Shown: positions 18,898-26,399 of the stretch, piece by piece | Numbering within the stretch: position 1 is the first letter of the stretch | Layout of the letters: the number at the start of each line of letters is the position of its first letter | NCBI RefSeq assembly: GCF_007995245.1 | Contig: NZ_VCBA01000003.1 | Location: forward strand, 97,256 to 161,255 | Direction: 5' to 3' | Source: Tateyamaria sp. syn59 | Lineage (GTDB): Bacteria > Pseudomonadota > Alphaproteobacteria > Rhodobacterales > Rhodobacteraceae | DNA: 64,000 bases | The notes under the pieces: model-generated | Database searches by the model: none | Seen by the model: only the letters and a program-made list of their open reading frames with translations | What the model was told of the DNA's origin: nothing | Program-made: the position numbers and the translations under genes

Positions 18898-19419
18898 CTA
18901 CGTGATCAAGGATGCTGTTTTTAGCGTTGTCAGCTCGCCGTCTTCCAATTGAACCAGCGCCAATGAGCATACCTGTCCTTTGATGGGGAAGTGTCCGAGA
19001 GCGGAAATATCGACCTGCTCTGCCTCCGTTTGTGCGGTATAGGAGCCAATAGTCATATGCGGTGTGAACGGATACGCGGCGTTGAATTCCGAGCGATGCG
19101 GGCCGTCATAAAGTTTGTCGTGCAGCGCGGTTATCGCGGCACAGCCCTCATCACATAGCAGGAAAGTTTTGTATGTCTTTTCAAAGGGGTCCAACTCAGT
19201 CACATGTCCGTCAAATGTGACCGGGAGTGTACTGGTTTGCTCACAAACGACGTCGACCAGCCGGGATAACCTTTCAAGATGCGTCTGCGCAACGCCAAAG
19301 ACCAAGGTGATGTGGGGCGCGACCAACCGAGCTCTTTGCGCCTCATGGGTCTCTCTGAAAGCGCGGATCAGCACGGTACTGCGTTCGTCGAAAACGGGAT
19401 AGACCAGGACGTAGATCAT
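18898..19419 (-). CDS. 2H phosphoesterase / 2'-5' RNA ligase-like protein
   Basis: A 173-residue protein with the two H-x-T/S motifs of the 2H superfamily: APHITLVFG (residues ~34-42) and TPHMTIGSY (~118-126), facing each other in the two-lobed fold. Members act on 2'-5' or cyclic phosphodiester bonds of RNA or nucleotides. The protein is shorter than ThpR (LigT) and lacks its full sequence profile, so the precise activity is open. The coding sequence looks lower in GC than its neighbours and stands alone between gaps of 184 and 87 bases. Confidence 0.75.
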   Translation of the reverse strand: MIYVLVYPVFDERSTVLIRAFRETHEAQRARLVAPHITLVFGVAQTHLERLSRLVDVVCEQTSTLPVTFDGHVTELDPFEKTYKTFLLCDEGCAAITALHDKLYDGPHRSEFNAAYPFTPHMTIGSYTAQTEAEQVDISALGHFPIKGQVCSLALVQLEDGELTTLKTASLIT

Positions 19420-19506
19420 GCGGCGATTGTGTCGTGCCGATGCGAGTTATTCAAAGGCTTCGTCCCGCACAGCTGACGTTGACACGTCGCCAATGGAGTT
19501 TCTCCC

Positions 19507-20529
19507 CTACGCGCCGACCATGCCCACGATTTCGTAGGTTTTCTTCAGGATTGGCTGTGTGATCTCGCGTGCTTGTTCTGCACCACGGGCGAGCAGCCTA
19601 TCGATCTCGGGGACGTCGTTCAGAAGCCGGGTCATTTCGGAGGCGATGGGGCTGAGTTTTTCGACCGCTAGCTCAGCCAGCGCCGGTTTGAAGGTGCCGA
19701 ATTGCGCGCCGCCGTGGTCGGCCAGCACCTGGTCCACGCTGATGTCGGCCAGCGCCGCGTAGATGTTGACGAGGTTGCGCGCCTCGGGCCGGTCGTCGAG
19801 GCCCTTGTATTCGGAGGGCAGGGGCTCGGGGTCGGTTTTGGCCTTGCGGATTTTCTTGGCGATCGTGTCGGCGTCGTCCGTCATGTTGATGCGGGAGGCG
19901 TCGGAGGTGTCGGATTTCGACATCTTCTTGGACCCGTCGCGCAGGGACATGACGCGCGTGGCCGCCCCCTTGATCACCGGTTCGGTGATGGGGAAGAAAT
20001 CGACGCCGTAGTCGTGGTTGAACTTGGTCGCGATGTCGCGCGTCAGCTCAAGATGCTGTTTCTGGTCGTCACCCACCGGCACATGGGTGGCGTGGTAGAC
20101 GAGGATGTCTGCCGCCATCAGGGCCGGGTAGGCGAAGAGGCCGAGCGAGGCGTTTTGCGCGTTCTTGCCCGCCTTGTCCTTGAACTGCGTCATGCGCTGC
20201 ATCCAGCCCATGCGCGCGACCGTGTTGAAGATCCACGCAAGCTGCGTGTGCTCGGGCACCTGGGACTGGTTGATCAGGATGGACTTTTCCGGGTCCACGC
20301 CTGCGGCGATGTAGGCGGCGGCGAGTTCGCGTGTCTTCGACGCAAGCTCGGCAGGATCCTGCCAGACGGTGATCGCGTGCAGATCGACCATGCAGTAGAT
20401 CGTCTCGTATGTGCCTTCGTTCTGCATTTCCACGTAGCGCTTGAGCGCGCCGAGGTAGTTGCCCAGCGTCAGACCGCCCGAGGGCTGCATGCCCGAGAAC
20501 ACGCGGGGTGTGAATTGGCTGTCTGACAT
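19507..20529 (-). CDS. trpS: tryptophanyl-tRNA synthetase
   Basis: A 340-residue class I synthetase. The HIGH-equivalent lies in [16 protein letters not shown] (with the characteristic PxGxxHLGN-like loop) and the KMSKS loop is [29 protein letters not shown] is the tryptophan/ATP pocket region typical of TrpRS. The ATG at 20529 is used because the frame before it is short and AGAGGT precedes it. It is divergent from a rhomboid-fold gene across 72 bases. Confidence 0.96.
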   Translation of the reverse strand: MSDSQFTPRVFSGMQPSGGLTLGNYLGALKRYVEMQNEGTYETIYCMVDLHAITVWQDPAELASKTRELAAAYIAAGVDPEKSILINQSQVPEHTQLAWIFNTVARMGWMQRMTQFKDKAGKNAQNASLGLFAYPALMAADILVYHATHVPVGDDQKQHLELTRDIATKFNHDYGVDFFPITEPVIKGAATRVMSLRDGSKKMSKSDTSDASRINMTDDADTIAKKIRKAKTDPEPLPSEYKGLDDRPEARNLVNIYAALADISVDQVLADHGGAQFGTFKPALAELAVEKLSPIASEMTRLLNDVPEIDRLLARGAEQAREITQPILKKTYEIVGMVGA

Positions 20530-20601
20530 TGTGGAACCTCTGGGCAAATTTGCGTGGTTGGCTTACCCATGGGGGTAACAAGCGTCAAGCAGGCAGGCCC
20601 C

Positions 20602-21285
20602 ATGTCAGAGCAGTATGATCCGAGCCCCGTGAACCCTTTGCCGCCCGCGGTGTGGCTGCTGTTTGCTGCCATTGCGTTGCCGGAGTTGGCGTTTTCGCTG
20701 GGGGAGGCGAATTTGATTGGCGGGCCTGCCGCCGTGGGCTGGCGGTTGCAGGCGTTGAACGACTACGGGTTTTCGGGGGAAGCCTTTGATTTCATGCTGG
20801 GCAATGGGGTGCTGTTGCCGGAGCACATGCTGCGGTTTTTGACCTATCCATTCGTGCATGGGGCGTTCACCTCGACCCTGTTTGCGGGGGTGATCCTGCT
20901 GGCGATGGGCAAGATGGTGGCGGAGGTGATGGGCGGCTGGGCCGTGATCCTGCTGTTCGTGCTGTGCGGGGTGTTCGGGGCGCTGGTCTTTGCCCTCGTG
21001 ACCGATCAGGCGTGGCTGTTTGGGGCGTATCCCAGTGTGTATGGGCTGATTGGCGTCTTTACCTTTTTGTTGTGGCAGAAGTTGGCGGCGACGGGTGGGC
21101 CGCAGGCGCGGGCCTTTACCTTGATTGGCGTGCTGATGGGGCTGCAGCTGCTGTTCGGCATGTTTTTTCAGGTGGGCTATGCCTGGGTGGCGGAGCTGTC
21201 GGGGTTTTGCGCGGGCTTTGCGCTTACGGCCTTTGTCATGCCCGGTGGATGGACGCGGGTTTTGGCGACCCTGCGCAAGCGTTAG
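20602..21285 (+). CDS. rhomboid-fold membrane protein, catalytic His not found
   Basis: A 227-residue polytopic protein with about six membrane helices. HGAFTSTLFAGVILLAMGKM corresponds to the rhomboid helix-2 region with its conserved His, and GAYPSVYGLIGVFTF to the GxSx active-site helix. In the last helix, where rhomboid proteases have a His (as in HLGGFLAGF), this protein reads AELSGFCAGF and has none. The Ser-His dyad therefore appears incomplete, and it may be a pseudoprotease. The ATG at 20602 is preferred over earlier in-frame starts that only add a hydrophilic tail. Its TAG overlaps the TAA of convergent murJ. Confidence 0.8.
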   Translation: MSEQYDPSPVNPLPPAVWLLFAAIALPELAFSLGEANLIGGPAAVGWRLQALNDYGFSGEAFDFMLGNGVLLPEHMLRFLTYPFVHGAFTSTLFAGVILLAMGKMVAEVMGGWAVILLFVLCGVFGALVFALVTDQAWLFGAYPSVYGLIGVFTFLLWQKLAATGGPQARAFTLIGVLMGLQLLFGMFFQVGYAWVAELSGFCAGFALTAFVMPGGWTRVLATLRKR

Positions 21286-22820
21286 CCGCGCCGCACCGCG
21301 CCTTTGATGTCCGAGAGGCGCATGGCCCCGATGGCGTGAGCGATGCCGAAATAACCTGCGCCGCCGACGGCGATGAGTGCCAGAAGTGCGATGTAGCGGA
21401 CGCCGTCGGTGCCGAGGGCGGGTTTTAGCACGGTGGCGAGGACGCCTAGCAGCACGCCCATGGCGACAGAGGCGGCGATGATGCGGGGCAGGCGCTTGCG
21501 GTAGCGGTCGTCGGTTTTGACCACGTCGCCCATGCCGCGCACACCGACGTAGAGAAGCCCGAGCATGGCCCAGCCTGCCGCCGTCGTTGCGATGGCCGGG
21601 GCGATCCAGCCGAGGATGGGGGAGAGGCCGATGGCCGCGGCGGCGTTGATGACCATAGCGACGAGCGCGAAGTAGAACGGCGTTTTCGTGTCGCCGCGCG
21701 CGAAGTACTGGGGTTGCAGCACCTTTTGCAGAACGAAGGCCGGCAGGCCCGCGCCGTAGATTGCGACGGCGGTGGCGATGGCGGCGGCGTCATCCGCGCC
21801 TGTTGCGCCGCGCTGGAACAGGACCGACACCAGCGGCAGGGGGATCACCATGAGCGCCACGGCGCTGGGCAGTGTGAGCGCCATGGAAAACTCGGTCGCG
21901 CGGGAATAGGCGTTGCGGGCGCCTGCCATATCCTCGGCCTTGAGCCGTCGTGACAGGTCGGGCAGCAGGACGATGCCCACGGCGATGCCGACGACGCCAA
22001 GCGGCAATTGATAGAGACGGTCGGCGGCAAATAGCCAGCTGACCGCGTTGTCGTAGTTTGAGGCTACAAGCTGGCCCACGACGAGGTTGATCTGCATGAC
22101 CCCTGTCGCGAGCGCGGCGGGGACGGCTGTGCGGACCATCTGGGACATGTCCGGCGTCCAGCGGGGCAGGGCGGGTTTGAGGGCGAACCCGGCTTGCGCG
22201 GCAGCGCCCCATGTGAGGGCCAGTTGCGCGACGCCTGCGACCGGGATGGTCCAGATCAGCCAGGTGATTGCTTCGGCCCCCGTGGCCCAGGCGAGGGTCA
22301 TTGCGGTGATCACCAGGACGTTCAGCAGGACGGGGGCGGCGGCGGCGGCGGCGAAGCGGCCGGTGGCGTTGAGCACGCCCGAGAACAGCGCCGAGAGCGA
22401 CATGAAGAATATGTAGGGGAACATGATCCGCCCATAGCCCACGGCGAGGTCGAAGCGTTCCTGTCCGAACCCACCCGCTGTGGCCCAGACCAGCGCGGGC
22501 ATGAAGATCATGGCGAGGGCTGTGAGCAGCATGGTGACCAGCGCCAGCCCGTTCAGGGCGTCGCGGCCAAATTTCGCCGCGTCCTCTCCTCCTTCGAGCT
22601 TGCCCGAGAACATCGGCACAAAGGCGGCGTTGAACGCGCCCTCGGCAAAGAAGCGGCGGAACATGTTGGGCAGGCGGAAGGCGGCGACAAAGGCGTCCAT
22701 CACCGGGCCCGGGCCGATCAGCGACAGGAGCATCACCTCGCGCACGAAGCCGAAGATACGGCTGAGCAGCGTCCAGACGCCCACGGTCAGGAAGCCGGTG
22801 ATGAGACGGATCGGTTTCAT
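21282..22820 (-). CDS. murJ: lipid II flippase MurJ
   Basis: A 512-residue MATE/MOP-superfamily membrane protein, with ~14 membrane helices, that moves lipid II across the inner membrane for peptidoglycan synthesis. It begins LITGFLTVGVWTLLSRIFGFVREV-like sequence typical of MurJ, with FRLPNMFRRFFAEGAFNAAFVP and the central-cavity arginines. The ATG at 22820 gives the family N terminus; an earlier start would add a (GC)n-encoded Arg/Ala stretch. It is convergent with the rhomboid-fold gene, the two stop codons overlapping by four bases. It is not linked to the mre/rod cluster at 55-61 kb. Confidence 0.95.
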   Translation of the reverse strand: MKPIRLITGFLTVGVWTLLSRIFGFVREVMLLSLIGPGPVMDAFVAAFRLPNMFRRFFAEGAFNAAFVPMFSGKLEGGEDAAKFGRDALNGLALVTMLLTALAMIFMPALVWATAGGFGQERFDLAVGYGRIMFPYIFFMSLSALFSGVLNATGRFAAAAAAPVLLNVLVITAMTLAWATGAEAITWLIWTIPVAGVAQLALTWGAAAQAGFALKPALPRWTPDMSQMVRTAVPAALATGVMQINLVVGQLVASNYDNAVSWLFAADRLYQLPLGVVGIAVGIVLLPDLSRRLKAEDMAGARNAYSRATEFSMALTLPSAVALMVIPLPLVSVLFQRGATGADDAAAIATAVAIYGAGLPAFVLQKVLQPQYFARGDTKTPFYFALVAMVINAAAAIGLSPILGWIAPAIATTAAGWAMLGLLYVGVRGMGDVVKTDDRYRKRLPRIIAASVAMGVLLGVLATVLKPALGTDGVRYIALLALIAVGGAGYFGIAHAIGAMRLSDIKGAVRRG

Positions 22821-22949
22821 TTGGGATGGGGTAGCGGGCGGCGCGCGCGCGCGCAATGGGCGCTGTTACGTGCAGCGCGTTAGCGTGTCGGCTGTGCCGC
22901 GCCGGGAGGCAAGGGCCAGTGACCTGACCCTTGCGTGGTTTTCATCGGA

Positions 22950-23450
22950 TCAGAACAGGAAGCCGTCCCCGAGGCCAAGATCGGGGCCCGGATCGAAGGA
23001 GGGTGCCTGCGTCTGGCCATAGCTGCCGTCCCCGTTGGAGTAGAAGGTGAACGTGTCGCCATCGCCTGTGGTGTAAGACCCTGAATAGGCATCAGGGTCG
23101 CTTACGTCGCTTGAGACGAAGTACGTCATGTTTTGATCTGCCTCAGCAGCGGCTTCCAGCCACGCCTCGACCGTTTGCAGCGTGGGCGCTTCGCCGTCGT
23201 TGAAGGGATCACCGTCTTCGGCAAAGTCTTCCTGTCCTTCGGACGGTTCCTTGGGCTGATCAGAGCGTACTTTTGGCGGCTCGCTGAACGGGTCCGTGAC
23301 GGTGCCCTGGCCCCAGACCGGCTGGGGGGCACCAAATATGGCGGCGTGCAGGTCAAACTGGCCGACCGCATAAAGGTCGTCGGGGGAAATGCTTTGCACC
23401 CATGGGTCTTGCGGGCGCGATCCTGTGACGATGATGTTGTTGTCGGTCAT
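22950..23450 (-). CDS. acidic hypothetical protein, divergent from lectin gene
   Basis: A 166-residue protein I do not recognise. It is strongly acidic, with many Asp, Glu, Pro and Gly and few Lys or Arg. It starts MTDNNIIVTGSRPQDPW, has a charged low-complexity middle (residues ~60-90) and ends in a Gly/Asp-rich tail (FDPGPDLGLGDGFLF). No signal peptide, membrane segment or enzymatic motif is visible. The ATG at 23450 is preceded by GGAG at nine to ten bases. It is divergent from the jacalin-like gene across a 285-base region with inverted repeats, so the two may be co-regulated. Confidence 0.65.
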   Translation of the reverse strand: MTDNNIIVTGSRPQDPWVQSISPDDLYAVGQFDLHAAIFGAPQPVWGQGTVTDPFSEPPKVRSDQPKEPSEGQEDFAEDGDPFNDGEAPTLQTVEAWLEAAAEADQNMTYFVSSDVSDPDAYSGSYTTGDGDTFTFYSNGDGSYGQTQAPSFDPGPDLGLGDGFLF

Positions 23451-23735
23451 AAATTTCTCCAAAAATCAGTTAACGATGCGGGGACGGTAACTTGACGCTG
23501 CGTCAGGGCAATCTGCGGCCGGATTGCTCGCGATTTTCTGCCATTTGAGGGTGTCCAGGGCGGCAGCGTCCCGCCGTTTTGGGGTGGGGCGCGATTTTCT
23601 TCAAAGCACCATCGGCAAATTTTTTCCCGTACCGCGCGAATAAACCCCGGGGGTCGGTCGTTACCTTTGTGCAAGGCCGACACGGTGTCGGTGCTGACAA
23701 CACCAAACGCAGATTACGCAAAAAGGAGACTTGAA
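23451..23735. promoter_or_regulatory. structured divergent region before the lectin gene
   Basis: This 285-base gap holds two near-perfect inverted repeats with single-base centres: TGACGC-T-GCGTCA at 23493-23505 and CCGACAC-G-GTGTCGG at 23677-23691. The direct repeat CGCGATTTTCT occurs at 23529-23539 and 23590-23600. The second inverted repeat lies 45 bases before the lectin start codon and could be an operator or a leader hairpin. AAAGGAG (23722-23728) is the lectin gene's ribosome site. Confidence 0.5.
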
Positions 23736-24650
23736 ATGAGCATTCAGACAGTTGCCATCGGTGGAGACCACGGCGAGGATTTCGACATTGAGCACATCAA
23801 CTCCATCGGCTTTCGCGGCGACGATATGGTGGAAGGCGTGCGCATCAACGGCACGTATCATGGCGATGTGCAGGGCAAGGAAACCGTCGTTCTGAACTTT
23901 CAGCAGGACGAATACATCAATGAGCTTGTCGTTTACGAAAGCCACGACAAGAAGAAGAAAGAGGACCGCATTCGCGGGGTCGAGCTGACGACCAACCTAG
24001 GCCGGAGCATCAAGTGCGGTACATTCGCGGGCCCCAAGCGTGTTCTGAAGAACATCCGGGTTCTGGGCATCGGCGGCAATGCGGGCCACATGCTGTTCAA
24101 GCTGCGCGTCTATCACATCGCGGACTATGTGGAATCGTCTGTGGTCGAGACCGGGGTGTTCGCCGTGACTAATGTCATTCCGCAAGGCCAGACCTTTGAA
24201 CGGATGGTGTCAAGCCGGGTGGCCCGGATGGACAGCACGCGCCTGTTCTTTGAAACGGTGACAAGCTTGACGCAGACCAACGAGGCGGGTGCGGCCATGG
24301 GGGAGTTTTCTGCAAAGGCCAGCACGACCTTTGGCTTGACGGTGACCACACAGGCCGAGTTCAACTCGGTCGTGGAAGAAGAGCGGAAGCAGAGCGAAAC
24401 GATCACATATGCGCCGCCAGCCAATCATGTGGGCATCGAGGTGGTTGTGATGGACGTGTTCGAGGCGAAGGACGGGACCATCTGGTTCTTTCCGACATCC
24501 GAGCCGAACATCATTTCTGCCGCCGTGTCGGGTGACAGTGTGATCACCGCCGATCTCTATGACATGACCGGGGTGCTGGAGCTGCACCTGCCGTACATGT
24601 CCCAGCAGACCTTTGACTACGACAGTTTCGCCAAACGTATTGCGGCGTGA
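23736..24650 (+). CDS. jacalin-like lectin with aerolysin/natterin-like module
   Basis: A 304-residue protein without a signal peptide. The ATG at 23736 has AAAGGAG seven bases upstream. Residues ~1-128 follow the jacalin beta-prism pattern: GGDHGEDFD, IRGVELTTNLGRSIKCG, and a closing GIGGNAGHMLFKLRVYHI. Residues ~138-250 are beta-rich, with long alternating Ser/Thr stretches (SAKASTTFGLTVTTQAEFN and KQSETITYAPPANHVGIEV) that resemble the membrane-inserting hairpin and following strands of aerolysin/natterin-like pore formers. The order lectin then pore module is that of fish Dln1/natterin-like proteins. A pore-forming or sugar-binding role is inference. The C-terminal 50 residues are unassigned. 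A strong terminator follows. Confidence 0.7.
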   Translation: MSIQTVAIGGDHGEDFDIEHINSIGFRGDDMVEGVRINGTYHGDVQGKETVVLNFQQDEYINELVVYESHDKKKKEDRIRGVELTTNLGRSIKCGTFAGPKRVLKNIRVLGIGGNAGHMLFKLRVYHIADYVESSVVETGVFAVTNVIPQGQTFERMVSSRVARMDSTRLFFETVTSLTQTNEAGAAMGEFSAKASTTFGLTVTTQAEFNSVVEEERKQSETITYAPPANHVGIEVVVMDVFEAKDGTIWFFPTSEPNIISAAVSGDSVITADLYDMTGVLELHLPYMSQQTFDYDSFAKRIAA

Positions 24651-24687
24651 CCTGAGCCTTTTTCACCATTTCATTTCAGCACTTTCG

Positions 24688-24719
24688 AGGCCCCTGCTGA
24701 TGGCGGGGGTCTTTTTTCG
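24688..24719 (+). terminator. rho-independent terminator after the lectin gene
   Basis: GGCCCCTGC pairs with GCGGGGGTC (with G-T pairs) around a short loop and is followed immediately by TTTTTT. It isolates the lectin gene from the downstream glycogen operon. Confidence 0.88.
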
Positions 24720-24733
24720 TGTGCGTGAATCAT

Positions 24734-24762
24734 TTGCGTTATGGGCGGCTGGCCCGTAACAA
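24734..24762 (+). promoter_or_regulatory. putative promoter of the glucan operon
   Basis: TTGCGT (24734-24739), a 17-base spacer and TAACAA (24757-24762) form a moderate sigma-70-type promoter. Transcription would start near 24769, at the palindromes described next and about 40 bases before the first start codon. Confidence 0.35.
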
Positions 24763-24787
24763 AGCGCTTTGAGTGTTAGTGCTAACA
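24761..24787. promoter_or_regulatory. LacI-family-type operator upstream of aglA
   Basis: AAAGCGCTTT (24761-24770) is a perfect palindrome, and TGTTAGTGCTAACA (24774-24787) has six-base arms around TG. The second is close to the TGTTAGCGCTAACA form recognised by many proteobacterial LacI-family sugar regulators. It would overlap the proposed transcription start, ideal for repression relieved by sugar. No LacI gene is in the window. Confidence 0.55.
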
Positions 24788-24809
24788 TCTGGCAATAGGG
24801 GCTTTGACG

Positions 24810-26399
24810 ATGGCAGACGGACAAGACTGGTGGCGCGGGTCGGTGACGTATCAGATCTATCCCCGGTCCTTTATGGACGCGGATGGGGATGGCATTGGCG
24901 ACATCAGGGGCATCATGGACCGGTTGGAGCATGTGGCGTCGCTGGGTGTCGATGCGATCTGGCTGAGCCCGGTGTTTCCGTCGCCGATGGCGGATATGGG
25001 GTATGACGTTTCGGATTATCTGGACATTGATCCGTCTTTCGGGACGCTGGCCGAGTTTGATGCGATGGTGGCGAAGGCGCATGATCTGGGCCTGAAGGTC
25101 ATTATTGATCAGGTGCTGAGCCATGCGTCGGATCAGCATGCGTTGTTTGCCGAGAGCCGTGCGAGCCGGGATAATGCCAAGGCTGATTGGTTTGTCTGGG
25201 CTGATCCGAAGCCGGACGGCACGCCGCCAAACAACTGGTTGTCGATCTTTGGTGGCCCGGCCTGGACCTGGGATTCGCGGCGGCGGCAGTACTACATGCA
25301 TAACTTCCTGAAGGAGCAGCCGGATTGGAATTTCCATAACCCGGAGGTTCAGGATTACTTGCTGGATTGCGTGCGCTTCTGGTTGGAGCGGGGTGTGGAT
25401 GGGTTCCGGTTGGATACCGTGAACTTCTATTTCCACGACGATCTGTTGCGCGACAATGCCGCCAACCCGTCGGATTGGGCGCAGGATGCCGTGCGTCCGT
25501 TCGAGATGCAGTACACGCTGTTTTCGAAGAACAGGCCGGAGAACCTGGTGTTCCTGAAGCGGTTGCGGGCGTTGCTGGATGAGTATGATGCGCGGACCAT
25601 GGTGGGTGAGGTGGGGGATAGCCACCATGCTATTGATATCATGGGGCAATACACCTCCGGCCATCGTCTGCACATGGCCTACAGTTTCGAGATGCTTGGG
25701 CCGGATTTCAGCCCCAAGCACTTCCGTGAGCGGATCGAGGCGTTTTTCCGCGATGCGCCGGAGGGGTGGCCGTGCTGGGCGTTTTCGAACCATGACGTGC
25801 CGCGCCATGTGGGGCGCTGGCTGGAGCATGGGGTGGATCAGGATGCCTTGGCCAAGCAGGCGGCGGCGCTGCTCTTGAGCTTTGAAGGGTCGATCTGCAT
25901 CTATCAGGGCGAGGAGTTGGGGCAGGTTGATACTGTGCTGAGCTTTGATGAGTTGACCGACCCCGAGGGCATCAATTTCTGGCCCGAGAAGACGGGGCGT
26001 GATGGATGCCGGACGCCGATGGTGTGGGAGGCGGATGCGCCGAATGGTGGGTTTTCGCAGGCGAACCGGACGTGGTTGCCAGTGAAGGAGCCGCAGCGGG
26101 CGCGGGCGGTGTCGGCGCAGGGCGAGAATTCGGTGCTGGCTTTCTATCGCGAGATGCTGGCGCTGCGCCGCGGGTCGGAGGATTTGCGGGCGGGCAAGAC
26201 GGTGTTTCTTGATCTGCCGGAACCCGTGTTAGGGTTCAGGCGTGGAGAGAATATGATGTGTGTTTACAACCTTTCGCCTGAGCCTGTGAGCGTGGAATTG
26301 CCCCATTCGGTGACGTCTGTTCTGGATCAATCGGCGGAGGTGGATGGTGCGCAGGTGACGTTTGGCGGCAGCGGGTTTTTGATCGGGCGCATCGCCTGA
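24810..26399 (+). CDS. aglA: GH13 alpha-glucosidase
   Basis: A 529-residue cytoplasmic alpha-amylase-family enzyme releasing glucose from short alpha-glucosides. The (beta/alpha)8 motifs are in order: DQVLSHASD (region I), GFRLDTVNFY with the catalytic Asp, VGEVG with the acid/base Glu, and FSNHDVPR (region IV). The opening WWRGSVTYQIYPRSFMDADGDG-type block matches bacterial alpha-glucosidases and oligo-1,6-glucosidases. The ATG at 24810 follows AGGGG; a TTG two codons earlier is less likely. It leads the glucan operon and its stop overlaps the glgB start. Its presence suggests that imported maltodextrins or glycogen fragments are degraded by the same unit. Confidence 0.93.
   Translation: MADGQDWWRGSVTYQIYPRSFMDADGDGIGDIRGIMDRLEHVASLGVDAIWLSPVFPSPMADMGYDVSDYLDIDPSFGTLAEFDAMVAKAHDLGLKVIIDQVLSHASDQHALFAESRASRDNAKADWFVWADPKPDGTPPNNWLSIFGGPAWTWDSRRRQYYMHNFLKEQPDWNFHNPEVQDYLLDCVRFWLERGVDGFRLDTVNFYFHDDLLRDNAANPSDWAQDAVRPFEMQYTLFSKNRPENLVFLKRLRALLDEYDARTMVGEVGDSHHAIDIMGQYTSGHRLHMAYSFEMLGPDFSPKHFRERIEAFFRDAPEGWPCWAFSNHDVPRHVGRWLEHGVDQDALAKQAAALLLSFEGSICIYQGEELGQVDTVLSFDELTDPEGINFWPEKTGRDGCRTPMVWEADAPNGGFSQANRTWLPVKEPQRARAVSAQGENSVLAFYREMLALRRGSEDLRAGKTVFLDLPEPVLGFRRGENMMCVYNLSPEPVSVELPHSVTSVLDQSAEVDGAQVTFGGSGFLIGRIA

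Noticed and set aside
22838-22856. A (GC)n run upstream of murJ as a Z-DNA or phase-variation tract
   Set aside because: It is short, lies before the chosen start codon, and ordinary GC-rich context can explain it.
23667-23735. Upstream in-frame start of the lectin gene at 23667
   Set aside because: It would place the 23677-23691 palindrome inside coding sequence, and the ATG at 23736 has the strong AAAGGAG site.
24663-25829. A 388-codon minus-strand frame opposite the lectin terminator and aglA
   Set aside because: It runs antisense through the alpha-glucosidase catalytic domain and shows no domain signature.
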